A stretch of DNA of 64,000 bases from Streptomyces sp. GESEQ-35 (lineage in GTDB: Bacteria > Actinomycetota > Actinomycetes > Streptomycetales > Streptomycetaceae). The position numbers and the translations under genes were made by a program. Location of the stretch: NCBI RefSeq assembly GCF_017948485.1, contig NZ_JAFFSX010000015.1:1-64000 (forward strand), in the 5' to 3' direction. Shown here in pieces: positions 31,599 through 40,141 of the stretch; position 1 is the stretch's first letter, and each line of letters starts with the position of its first letter. The notes below the pieces were generated by a model, which did no database searches, was not told the DNA's origin, and saw nothing but the letters and a program-made list of their open reading frames with translations.

Positions 31599-32714
31599 TC
31601 AGGCCCTCGGGTACCGCGTGATCCAGCCCGGGGCCGAGCCGGCCGGGCCATGCAGCGCAGGGCCCTGGGTCATCTCCATGGCGAAGTCGTCGGCCAGTTC
31701 CAGGATCGTGGGACGGCCCTCCAGCTCGGCCAGCCAGGCCGGGGGGAGGGCCGTTTCGCCGTGCAGGGCGCCCAGCAGGCCGCCGGTGAGCGCGCCGGCC
31801 GCCCCCGAGGGCCCGGCCTGGTTCACGGCGAGACAGAGCCCGTGCCGGACGTCCTCCCCGACCAGCGCGCAGTACACGGACGCGGCCAGCAACCCGTCCG
31901 CCGTCCCGTCCCCCGCCAGCTCCTCCACCCGCGAGGGCGAGGGCATGCCCTGTCGTACGGCGCCCAGGGCGTGCTGGAGGGAGTCGGAGACGGGCTGGTG
32001 TCCGGGACGGGCGGAGAGCAGCGCGAGGGCCCGCTGCACGGCGCCGTCGAGGCCCTCGCCGCGGGCCAGGGAGTGCACGATCACGGCGTACGCGCCGGCG
32101 GACAGATAGGCGGCGGGATGGCCGTGCGTCTGCGCGGCACACTCCACGGCGAGCTGCACGACCAGCTGCGGCTCCCAGCCCACGAGCAGCCCGAAGGGCC
32201 CGGAACGGGCGGCGGCCTCGGGCCCGGTCTCTCCGGGATTCTTGGGAGCGTCCAGAGTGCCCATGGCGTCGTCCCCGAACCCGACGATCAGGGAGCGCGC
32301 CGGATCCCGCCGGGCGTACAGCCACTCCTCCCGGGCCAGCCACCCGTCGTCCTTGCGCCGCTCGTCCGGTCCCCAGTCCCGCTGCGTCGCGGCCCATCTC
32401 AGATAGGCCCGATGCAGATCGGTCGGCGGATGCCAGGCGCCGGTGTCCCGGCGCACCTGGGCGCGTATCAGCCCGTCGACGGAGAAGAGGCTGAGCTGGG
32501 TGAGATGAGTGACGGCCCCGCGTCTCCCGTACCCATGGGCGAGATCGACGAGCCCTTCGGCGCCGTACGCCTCCCGGATCTCCTCGGTCGAGAGCCCGTC
32601 GACGGGCGCACCCAGCGCATCACCCAGCGCCGCACCGAGCAGCGTCCCCCGCACCCGGCTCCGAAAGTCCTGCTGCTCGGCACGTCCCCAGACGGCCCCG
32701 GTCGTCGCACCCAC
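31599..32714 (-). CDS. ADP-ribosylglycohydrolase-family protein lacking both metal-binding motifs
   Basis: 371 residues from GTG 32714 with GGGGAGG upstream (a longer form from 32759 is possible). The fold is evident from RVRGTLLGAALGDALGAPVD, LFSVDGLIRAQVRRDTG and ALTGGLLGALHGETALPPAW. In active family members the first motif reads T-D-D-T and the late motif D-x-D-S. Here these positions read THLT (in GAVTHLTQLSLF) and QAGPSG, so the dinuclear Mg ligands are missing. It is therefore probably a pseudoenzyme or binder of ADP-ribose-like ligands. It lies downstream of the STAND ATPase gene on the same strand (118-bp gap). Confidence 0.85.
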   Translation of the reverse strand: MGATTGAVWGRAEQQDFRSRVRGTLLGAALGDALGAPVDGLSTEEIREAYGAEGLVDLAHGYGRRGAVTHLTQLSLFSVDGLIRAQVRRDTGAWHPPTDLHRAYLRWAATQRDWGPDERRKDDGWLAREEWLYARRDPARSLIVGFGDDAMGTLDAPKNPGETGPEAAARSGPFGLLVGWEPQLVVQLAVECAAQTHGHPAAYLSAGAYAVIVHSLARGEGLDGAVQRALALLSARPGHQPVSDSLQHALGAVRQGMPSPSRVEELAGDGTADGLLAASVYCALVGEDVRHGLCLAVNQAGPSGAAGALTGGLLGALHGETALPPAWLAELEGRPTILELADDFAMEMTQGPALHGPAGSAPGWITRYPRA

Positions 32715-32832
32715 CAAGACCTCCCCACGGCACCGCCCGGACATACGACAGCTCAGCACTGTAATCGACCGGGAACGGTCGGTTCAGGGGGCGGATCGGT
32801 ATGTGGGATGTGAGCGGAGTGGTCGGGAGTGG

Positions 32833-35800
32833 TCAGTTTTGGGCGGGTCGATGCGCATGGCGTGCCTGGATCGCGTCGCGGGCCTCGGCGACCGTTGCCA
32901 GGCGGGGAGCGAGGCGGGCCTGGTCCGAGTCGGGGCTGTGCAGTATTTCGGTGAGGATGCCGGCGAGGTTCGCCAGGTCGTTCCAGTCGGGGTGCGTGGC
33001 CAGGATCTCCGCCACGCCGCGGTCGGCGTCGGACCAGTCGGCGAGGGCGCAGCCGATGAAGCACCGGCCCTGCACACGCTCCCACGATTCCAGTTCGGCG
33101 TCCTCCTGCACCAACCGCGTCAACTCCCGCCACAGTGGTTCCGCGGCTTGCAGGCCCTCGCTCCGGCTGACGGTCAACGCCAGTTGGAAGGTGCCGGGAA
33201 TCGGCTCCGTCTCGCGCAGCCGCTCGGCGATCCGCCGGGCCTCCGCCCACTGACCGGCGTTCCGCCGCATCTCGACGCGCAGATCGTCCAGGTCGTCGGG
33301 CGTGGCCGGCCGGTCCGCGTCGGCCAGCCGAGTCGACGCCTCCTCCCAGCGGTCGCACAACATCAGCAGCTCGACGGCCGTGCGGCGCGCCCAGCCCACC
33401 TCCGTCCCCAGGGCCACGCACCGGTCCATGTCGGCCAGCGCCTGGTCGATCCGCCCGGTCGCCAGGCCGACCCGTGCACGGGAGGCGTGGGCCCACCCGT
33501 AGTCCGGGCTCAGCGCAAGGGCACGGTCGAGGTGCCGGAGAGCCTCCTTGTAGTCCCCCAGTCGGCGGTGGGCCCCGCCGACACGAGCCACTGCCTCCCC
33601 GTCGTCCGGGCTGCGTTGCAGTAGGCCGCAGAACAGGGCGAGTGCCTCCTCGTCCCGGTCCGCGAGCTGGTACGCCACGCCCAATTCGATGCCGATCCAC
33701 TCGGCGTCCGGATCTGCCTCGACGGCCCGCTCAAGATCCTCGAACATGCCTGCCCGGTCGCCCAGTCGTTGCTTCGCCCGGGACCGCATCAGCAAGGCCC
33801 AGTCGTAGTCGGGCAGCAGCTCGATCGCACGGTCGAGGTCAGCCAGCGCCTCCTCGTCCCGGCCCAGCTCGTGGAGGGCCGCTCCACGGCTCGCCAGGGC
33901 CGACGCGTACTCGGGCTCCAGGGTGACCGCCCTGCCCAGCTCGACGACGGCGTCCTCGTAACGGCCTTCGAGCCGGTAGTTGTCACCCCGTTCCGACGCG
34001 ATCCAGGCCCGGTCGGGCGCGAGCGCGGCCAACCGGTCGAATTCGGCGAACGCGTCGGCCGCCTCGCCTCTGGAGTGGAGCAAGCGAGCCCTGCGCACCA
34101 GTGTCCACAGGTCGTCCGGGTCGATGCGCAGCGACCGGTTGAAGTCGGCGAGCGCCGCGTCGTACTGCCCGAGACTGTCCAGGCACACGGCCCGCCAGGC
34201 CAGGGCTCCGGAGTCCGTCGGATCGAGGGCGACGACCCGGCCGAAGTCGGCGACGGCTTCCTCGAATCGGCCCACCAGCCAAAGGGTCTCCGCCCGCCCG
34301 GCGAAGGTCCACCCGCTGTCGGGGGCCAGTTCGACCGCCCGGTCTAGTGCGGTCAGCGCCGCCGGGAAGTCGCCCATCAGCTGGTGGGTGAGGCCACGGC
34401 CGTAGTGGGCCAGGGCCAGTCCCGGATCGAGCTCGAGCGCCCGGTCGTACTCCTCCAGGGCTCGCGGGTACTCCTTGGTGTGCCGCAGCTCCCTGCCGCA
34501 CAGGGCGTGGGCCAGCGCCCGGCCGTCCGGGTCCAGTCCGGGACGGGCCAGAAGCAGATCCATCGCCGTGGCCACCCCGGTCTCGTCGTCCGTGAGCGCC
34601 TCGCCCAGCTCCCGGCCCAGCTCCCGCAGCACCTGGTGCTCCGTCGACTCGCCCGCCTCCTCGATCATCCGCGCCCAGCGGCGGCCGACGACCTCGTCCT
34701 CGCGGCAGGCCACCACGAAGAAGCGCAGCGCCTCGGCGAGCGCCACGGCCGGCCGGGCGCAGAGCAGGTGGTACGCCTCCTCCAGGCGCAGCTCCCACCA
34801 CTCCTCGTCCGCCCACAACTCCTCGGTGTCCCGACCGGCTTCGACGTCGGTGCGCCACTCGGCGAATGCCTCGGCCAGCCGTCGGTGCCGCCCCGCCCAG
34901 TCGCGCTTGGAATCGCGTCGCTCCAGCCGCAGCATCTGCGCCCGGACGACATCGTGGTACTGCCTCCTCTGCCCGCGCTCACCGACGAACGGCAGGCCCG
35001 TCAACCACTCGTACAACGCGGTCAGTTCGTCGTGCGGGCGATCAACCAGGACCCGGAACACGTCCGCGTCGAGCCAGCGGGGTAGTGCACACCTCCGGGC
35101 GACCCGGGCCCGGTCCTCCGGTTCCGATTTCAGGAAGCGTTCCACCGCGTCGGCGCTCCGGTCGCGCACCTCGTCCGGCTCGCCGGGACCGGTCCGTGCA
35201 AGAGTCGACACGAGCACCGGCAGCCCGTGGGTGAGCCGCAGCACCTCCGCCACGACCGGCTCGGCCACGACGCCCTGCCCGGCGAGCAGTTGCCGTGCCT
35301 CGGCCTCGGTGAACGGCTCGAGCGGCAGCTCCGACACGGTGTACGGGATGCTCCGGCGGACGGTGTCCAGGGGGCGCTGCCCGGCGGTGACCACGACGAG
35401 GGTGGCGGGCAGTCGGCCGTCCTCGTCCTCACTCGCGAGCATCTCGTGCAGCCAGGGCTCCAGATACGGCCCCGTCCGCTCGTATGTGTCGAAGAACAGG
35501 ACGATCCACCGGGCGGCGGAGGCAACGTCGCGCAGTTCGCGCAGTTCGCGCAGCAGGAGTGGAGTGAGCACCCTCTCCGGTGTCAGCACCAGGTCCACGT
35601 CGTCCTGATTGCGGAAGCGGGCGCTGAGACCGGCCCGCAGCCGGTCCGCGCCCTGAGCGAGCTGTTCCGCGGGGATGGCCCGCGTAAGGGCACCGGCGGC
35701 CGGCAGGGTGGCCTCCAGGACGCCGAGGCCCACCTCCACCGCGGCCCTGCTGCCGACCGAAGGCGTCTCCGGTTCCGGTGCGAGTGCGGCGAGGGCGGCC

Positions 35801-36165
35801 GCCTCCGCCTCGCGCCGCCGGTCGCGATACGCGGCCAGCCGCCGCTCCAGCCCTTTCAACCTCCGTCCCTGGTCCGCGAACTGACGGCACATCACATCGA
35901 GCGCCTCGGGCACGCTTCCGACGCCCTCGTCGACGTACGCCGCCAGCGCCCCGCGTTCGCGCGCGAGATGCCTCAACTCCCGTACCAGGAAGGTCTTTCC
36001 GACGCCGGCGGGACCGTGCACATGGAAGCGGAAGCGATGCCGGGCGTCCTGGATCGGGATGTCGAAGTTCCCCAGGAACGCGGCCCGTTCGTCCTCCCGC
36101 CCCACGAATCCGGCCTGCGTGTGCTGCCGGATCAGCTCCTGCAGCGACGGCTCCGCCTGCGCCAT
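32833..36165 (-). CDS. STAND-type ATPase with C-terminal TPR array (1110 aa)
   Basis: P-loop GPAGVGKT at residues 51-58 and a Walker B-like WIVLFFDTYERTG near 220 mark an AAA/STAND ATPase of about 430 residues, with a winged-helix-like part after it (LTGLPFVGERGQRRQYHDVV). From ~560 to ~930 there are roughly eleven TPR units (for example ALEEYDRALELDPGLALAHY, AVADFGRVVALDPTDSGALA, ALRHLDRALALSPDYGWAHA), then a divergent helical end. No DNA-binding, protease, nuclease or TIR domain precedes the ATPase. Such proteins sense a signal through TPRs and oligomerise; the effector here is unknown. The neighbouring ADP-ribosylglycohydrolase-like gene may be its partner. Confidence 0.85.
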   Translation of the reverse strand: MAQAEPSLQELIRQHTQAGFVGREDERAAFLGNFDIPIQDARHRFRFHVHGPAGVGKTFLVRELRHLARERGALAAYVDEGVGSVPEALDVMCRQFADQGRRLKGLERRLAAYRDRRREAEAAALAALAPEPETPSVGSRAAVEVGLGVLEATLPAAGALTRAIPAEQLAQGADRLRAGLSARFRNQDDVDLVLTPERVLTPLLLRELRELRDVASAARWIVLFFDTYERTGPYLEPWLHEMLASEDEDGRLPATLVVVTAGQRPLDTVRRSIPYTVSELPLEPFTEAEARQLLAGQGVVAEPVVAEVLRLTHGLPVLVSTLARTGPGEPDEVRDRSADAVERFLKSEPEDRARVARRCALPRWLDADVFRVLVDRPHDELTALYEWLTGLPFVGERGQRRQYHDVVRAQMLRLERRDSKRDWAGRHRRLAEAFAEWRTDVEAGRDTEELWADEEWWELRLEEAYHLLCARPAVALAEALRFFVVACREDEVVGRRWARMIEEAGESTEHQVLRELGRELGEALTDDETGVATAMDLLLARPGLDPDGRALAHALCGRELRHTKEYPRALEEYDRALELDPGLALAHYGRGLTHQLMGDFPAALTALDRAVELAPDSGWTFAGRAETLWLVGRFEEAVADFGRVVALDPTDSGALAWRAVCLDSLGQYDAALADFNRSLRIDPDDLWTLVRRARLLHSRGEAADAFAEFDRLAALAPDRAWIASERGDNYRLEGRYEDAVVELGRAVTLEPEYASALASRGAALHELGRDEEALADLDRAIELLPDYDWALLMRSRAKQRLGDRAGMFEDLERAVEADPDAEWIGIELGVAYQLADRDEEALALFCGLLQRSPDDGEAVARVGGAHRRLGDYKEALRHLDRALALSPDYGWAHASRARVGLATGRIDQALADMDRCVALGTEVGWARRTAVELLMLCDRWEEASTRLADADRPATPDDLDDLRVEMRRNAGQWAEARRIAERLRETEPIPGTFQLALTVSRSEGLQAAEPLWRELTRLVQEDAELESWERVQGRCFIGCALADWSDADRGVAEILATHPDWNDLANLAGILTEILHSPDSDQARLAPRLATVAEARDAIQARHAHRPAQN

Positions 36166-36248
36166 GTGTCCGCCCGTCCCCTCGTTCCGGCCCGACCGCC
36201 CCCATTCTGGCCCAGTCGGCTGGAAGTAATCCGCCCCGCCCCGGGAAG

Positions 36249-36758
36249 ATGACGACCATGCCTAAAACATCCCCACGAAGCGCTCTCCACCTCGCCGCCA
36301 CCGTCCTCACCGCGACCGTCGCGCTCTACATAGCGCTCGTCGCCTTCGGGAACATCACGGACTTCGGGACGAACCAGCAGTTCGTGCAGCACGTCCTGGC
36401 GATGGATACGACGTTCAAGGACGACGACCTGATGTGGAGAGCCGTCACCAGCAAGGGACTTCAGAACACGGCGTACGTCGCGATCATCGTCTGGGAGACG
36501 GTCGCCGCGCTCGTGCTCGTCTACGGCACCTGGCTCTGGTTCCGCGGCGACGACCCCCGCGCCCGCCGCTTCTCCACCTACGGTCTGCTCATGGTCATGC
36601 TGCTCTTCGGCGCCGGCTTCATCGCCATCGGCGGCGAGTGGTTCGCGATGTGGCAGTCCGGGGACTGGAACGGACTCGACGCGGCGACGCGGGCGTTCCT
36701 GTTCAGCGGGGTCGTGCTGCTCGTCGTACAGCTGCCCAGTGGTCGGAGTGACGCATGA
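36249..36758 (+). CDS. DUF2165 small membrane protein
   Basis: 169 residues with four membrane helices (HLAATVLTATVALYIALVAF, TAYVAIIVWETVAALVLVYG, STYGLLMVMLLFGAGFIAIG, FLFSGVVLLVVQL). FGNITDFGTNQQFVQHVLAM and the GGEWFAMWQS segment are typical of DUF2165. Function unknown. ATG 36249 was selected; the upstream part of the frame is Arg/Pro-rich shadow. Divergent from the STAND ATPase with an 83-bp promoter region. Confidence 0.9.
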   Translation: MTTMPKTSPRSALHLAATVLTATVALYIALVAFGNITDFGTNQQFVQHVLAMDTTFKDDDLMWRAVTSKGLQNTAYVAIIVWETVAALVLVYGTWLWFRGDDPRARRFSTYGLLMVMLLFGAGFIAIGGEWFAMWQSGDWNGLDAATRAFLFSGVVLLVVQLPSGRSDA

Positions 36759-36789
36759 CGGAAGAGACGACCCCGAGTGACTGGAGGGA

Positions 36790-37341
36790 CTAGCTGACGA
36801 CGACGACCGTCGTCCCCTGTGAGCCGAACGTCCACACCGCCGACCCGTCGGCCTTGCGCATCCGGATGCCGCCGGTCTGGGTGCCGGAGGCCGGCGGGGG
36901 TGAGGAGCCGTCCACGGCGTTGGAGAAGGCGATGTTGAGGCCGGACTCGGTGGCGAAGTACACGATGTTCTCGATCGCCACCCCGTCCGAGCCGGTCGTC
37001 GCGTCGCGGCGGGAGACGACGGAGTAGGTGCCGGGGTCGGGGGCGACCGTCCCCGGCCATACCCCGAAGGTGCGGCGCGCCGCGTCGCTCTCGTCGACCA
37101 GCCACACCCGCCGCTGCCCGAGGGAGTAGACGATGCGCCGGCCGGTGCCGGAACCGTCCGGTACCGCGGCCGGTGCGGAGGCCGAGGGCTTCGGCGACGC
37201 GCTCGCCGACGCGCTGGGCCGCGCCGTCGTCGCCGTGGGACGCGGACCCTTATCGGCCTGTACTGCCAGGACGGTGACGGCGGCGATCGCTCCCACCGTC
37301 AGTGCGGCCACCCAGACCTTGGGAGCAGGCACGGCACGCAT
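36790..37341 (-). CDS. degenerate L,D-transpeptidase-like secreted/anchored protein
   Basis: 183 residues. The N-terminal membrane helix (VWVAALTVGAIAAVTVLAVQ) is followed by a Ser/Ala/Pro linker to ~65. The remaining 115 residues follow the order of a YkuD domain: RRIVYSLGQRRVWLVDESDA, GVWPGTVAPDPGTYSVVSRR, FATESGLNIAFS, then TGGIRMRKADGSAVWTFGSQ and GTTVVVV. In active enzymes the last block is H/S-x-G-C-I-R-M with a catalytic Cys, and an earlier H-G. Here Cys is replaced by Gly (157-158) and the His region by FSNAVDG. It is probably a non-catalytic cell-wall binding relative. Confidence 0.7.
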   Translation of the reverse strand: MRAVPAPKVWVAALTVGAIAAVTVLAVQADKGPRPTATTARPSASASASPKPSASAPAAVPDGSGTGRRIVYSLGQRRVWLVDESDAARRTFGVWPGTVAPDPGTYSVVSRRDATTGSDGVAIENIVYFATESGLNIAFSNAVDGSSPPPASGTQTGGIRMRKADGSAVWTFGSQGTTVVVVS

Positions 37342-37393
37342 CTCCTCAGCTCACCGACAGGGTCGGATCATCGTACTGCGGGGCTCCTGCCTC

Positions 37394-39979
37394 TTACTCC
37401 AGCACCGGCAGCAGCTCGGGCAGATGCCCGTCCGACGCCTCAGCCGCCCGCTGCCGCTCCTCCGGCACCTCTCCGTACAGCGTCGTGCGCGGCTTCGCCG
37501 GGCGGCCCGCCGCCTCCGCCACCGCGATCAGGTCCTTCACCGACTTGTACGAGCCGTACGACGAGCCCGCCATCCGCGAGATCGTCTCCTCCATCAGCGT
37601 GCCGCCCAGGTCGTTCGCGCCGGAGCGGAGCATCTCCGCCGCACCCTCCGTCCCCAGCTTCACCCAGCTCGTCTGGATGTTGGGGATGTGCGGGTGCAGC
37701 AGCAGACGGGCCATCGCCGTCACCGCCTTGTTGTCCCGCATCGACGGACCCGGCCTGGCGATACCCGCCAGGTACACCGGCGCGTTCGTGTGGATGAAGG
37801 GGAGCGTGACGAACTCCGTGAAGCCACCGGTGCGTTCCTGGATTCCGGCGAGCGTCCGGAGGTGGCCCAGCCAGTGCCTCGGCTGATCCACATGGCCGTA
37901 CATCATCGTCGACGAGGACCGGATGCCGACCTCGTGCGCCGTCGAGATCACCTCGATCCAGGTCGCCGTCGGCAGCTTGCCCTTGGTCAGGATCCAGCGG
38001 ACCTCGTCGTCGAGGATCTCCGCAGCCGTGCCGGGAACAGAGTCGAGGCCCGCCTCCTTCGCCGCCGTCAGCCACTCGCGGATGGACATGCCGGTGCGGG
38101 TGGCGCCGTTGACGACCTCCATCGGCGAGAAGGCGTGCACGTGCATCCCCGGCACCCGCGCCTTCACCGCCTTCGCGATGTCGAAGTACGCCGTGCCGGG
38201 GAGGTCCGGGTGGATGCCGCCCTGCATGCACACCTCCACCGCCCCCACGTCCCACGCCTGTTGGGCGCGGTCGGCCACCTGGTCCAGGGAGAGCGTGTAG
38301 GCGTCGGCGTCCGTGCGACGCTGGGCGAAGGCGCAGAAACGGCAGCCCGTGTAGCAGACGTTGGTGAAGTTGATGTTCCGGGTGACGATGTAGGTGACGT
38401 CGTCACCGACCACCGACTTGCGTACGTCGTCGGCCACCGAACACAGCGCGTCCAGCGCCGGACCGTCCGCGTGCAGCAGCGCGAGCGCCTCCTCGTCGGT
38501 CAGCTTCGTCGGGTCGTCGGCCGCCGTCGCCAGAGCAGCGCGTACGTCCGTGTCGATCCGGGACGGCACCATGCCCGGCGCCGCCGCCTCGCGCAGGGCG
38601 CCCCAGTCGCCGTACACCTCGTCGAAGTCGTCGCGGCGGTCGGACGTACGGCCCTCGGTGTCGATGGACGTGTGCAGATCCGTACGGCCGGAGGGGACGA
38701 ACACCTCCTCCGGCTCCTGCCAGGGATGCCCCTCGACGACCGCGTCCTCGCGCGCCAGCCCGGTCTCCGGGTCGGCCAGCGCACCGACGTGCGGACGCAG
38801 CCGCGGGTCCAGCCAGGGCTCGCCGCGCTGCACGAACTCCGGGTAGACGCACAGCCGTTCACGCAGCTCGAAGCCGGCGGCACGCGAGCGCTCGGTGAGC
38901 TCCTCGATCTGCGGCCAGGGGCGTTCCGGGTTGACGTGGTCGATGGTCAGGGGCGACACCCCGCCCCAGTCGTCGATGCCGGCGCCGATCAGCCGCTCGT
39001 ACTCGGAGTCGACCAGGTTCGGCGGGGCCTGGAGACAGGCCGACGGGCCCATGATGTGCCGGGCCACCGCCACCGTCGCGACCAGCTCGTCCAGTTCCGC
39101 GTCCGGCATGCCCCGCATCGCGGTGTCCGGCTTGGCGCGGAAGTTCTGGATGATCAGTTCCTGGATGCCGTGGTACGACCGGGCGACGCGGCGCAGCGCG
39201 AACAGCGACTCGGCACGCTCCTCGTAGGTCTCCCCGATCCCGATCAGGATCCCGGATGTGAAGGGGACCGACGACCGTCCCGCGTCCTCCAGCACCCGCA
39301 GCCGTACGGCGGGCTCCTTGTCGGGCGATCCGTGGTGCGGCCCGCCCGGCTCGGACCAGAGCCTCACCGCCGTCGTCTCCAGCATCATGCCCATGCTCGG
39401 CGCCACCGGCTTCAGCCGCTGGAAGTCGGTCCACGACATGACCCCCGGGTTGAGATGGGGCAGCAGCCCCGTCTCCTCCAGGATCCGGACGGAGATGGCG
39501 CGGACGTACGCGATGGTGTCGTCGTAGCCGTGGGCGTCGAGCCATTCGCGGGCCTCGGGCCACCGCTCCTCGGGCTTGTCGCCGAGGGTGATGAGCGCTT
39601 CCTTGCAGCCGAGGGCCGCACCCTTGCGGGCGATGTCCAGGACCTCGTCCGGCGACATGAACATCCCGTGTCCGGCCCGGCGCAGCTTGCCCGGCACGGT
39701 CACGAACGTGCAGTAGTGGCACTTGTCCCGGCACAGCCGGGTGAGGGGGATGAAGACGCTCTTCGAGTACGTGATGACGCCGGGACGGCCCGCCGCATCG
39801 AGGCCCGCGTCCCGCACCCGGGCGGCGGACGCGGCGAGGTCGTCGAGGGCCTCGCCGCGCGCCTGAAGCAGCACCGCCGCCTCGTCGACGTCGAGGGCGA
39901 CGCCGTCCCGGGCGCGTTTGAGGGCGCGACGCATGGAGTTCTCGGTGGGGCCGGTTCCGGAGCTCGCGGAGGTCGTCAT
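37394..39979 (-). CDS. fbiC: FO synthase CofGH/FbiC (coenzyme F420 biosynthesis)
   Basis: 861 residues with two radical-SAM halves. The CofG half has C83-x3-C87-x2-C90 (LCRDKCHYCTFVTVPGKLRR). The CofH half has CYTGCRFCAF near 541-548. It makes the deazaflavin FO from tyrosine and 5-amino-6-ribitylaminouracil, the precursor of F420. Full length compared with other actinobacterial FbiC fusions, and all six cluster cysteines are present. It lies upstream of nothing obviously co-transcribed, but an LLM F420-type oxidoreductase starts 1 kb away, and further F420-type genes occur in the window. Confidence 0.96.
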   Translation of the reverse strand: MTTSASSGTGPTENSMRRALKRARDGVALDVDEAAVLLQARGEALDDLAASAARVRDAGLDAAGRPGVITYSKSVFIPLTRLCRDKCHYCTFVTVPGKLRRAGHGMFMSPDEVLDIARKGAALGCKEALITLGDKPEERWPEAREWLDAHGYDDTIAYVRAISVRILEETGLLPHLNPGVMSWTDFQRLKPVAPSMGMMLETTAVRLWSEPGGPHHGSPDKEPAVRLRVLEDAGRSSVPFTSGILIGIGETYEERAESLFALRRVARSYHGIQELIIQNFRAKPDTAMRGMPDAELDELVATVAVARHIMGPSACLQAPPNLVDSEYERLIGAGIDDWGGVSPLTIDHVNPERPWPQIEELTERSRAAGFELRERLCVYPEFVQRGEPWLDPRLRPHVGALADPETGLAREDAVVEGHPWQEPEEVFVPSGRTDLHTSIDTEGRTSDRRDDFDEVYGDWGALREAAAPGMVPSRIDTDVRAALATAADDPTKLTDEEALALLHADGPALDALCSVADDVRKSVVGDDVTYIVTRNINFTNVCYTGCRFCAFAQRRTDADAYTLSLDQVADRAQQAWDVGAVEVCMQGGIHPDLPGTAYFDIAKAVKARVPGMHVHAFSPMEVVNGATRTGMSIREWLTAAKEAGLDSVPGTAAEILDDEVRWILTKGKLPTATWIEVISTAHEVGIRSSSTMMYGHVDQPRHWLGHLRTLAGIQERTGGFTEFVTLPFIHTNAPVYLAGIARPGPSMRDNKAVTAMARLLLHPHIPNIQTSWVKLGTEGAAEMLRSGANDLGGTLMEETISRMAGSSYGSYKSVKDLIAVAEAAGRPAKPRTTLYGEVPEERQRAAEASDGHLPELLPVLE

Positions 39980-40021
39980 CCACCGAGCATACGATCGGGC
40001 TGATCAGAGACGTCAGGGGCA

Positions 40022-40090
40022 GCGCCCCGAAGGGGCGCGGGGCTGTATCGATATGCGGCTCCGCCGCGTGGGCGCGAGCAACCACGACGA
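40022..40090. repeat. dispersed Streptomyces intergenic repeat, second type
   Basis: This block contains the hairpin GCGCCCCGAAGGGGCGC and the phrase CCGCGTGGGCGCGAGCAACC. A 16-base part (CGCCGCGTGGGCGCGA) recurs at 19023-19038, and the AGGGGCGCGGGG part is shared with the repeat at 55375. It separates FbiC and the LLM gene and may act as their bidirectional transcription end. Confidence 0.65.
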
Positions 40091-40141
40091 ACCGGAAGCC
40101 GCCCACAACCCCGACACGGCAGACGAGACGACACAACCCAC

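Noticed and set aside
32833..36165. Calling the STAND ATPase an established anti-phage (Avs-type) protein
   Set aside because: No N-terminal nuclease, protease or TIR effector is visible; only the general STAND/TPR layout can be supported.
38395..38420. TGACG/CGTCA match at 38398 inside fbiC as another regulon operator
   Set aside because: The half-sites are separated by one base rather than three and lie deep in coding sequence.
37133..40003. A 956-codon plus-strand open frame opposite fbiC
   Set aside because: Antisense shadow; fbiC on the minus strand has all radical-SAM motifs.
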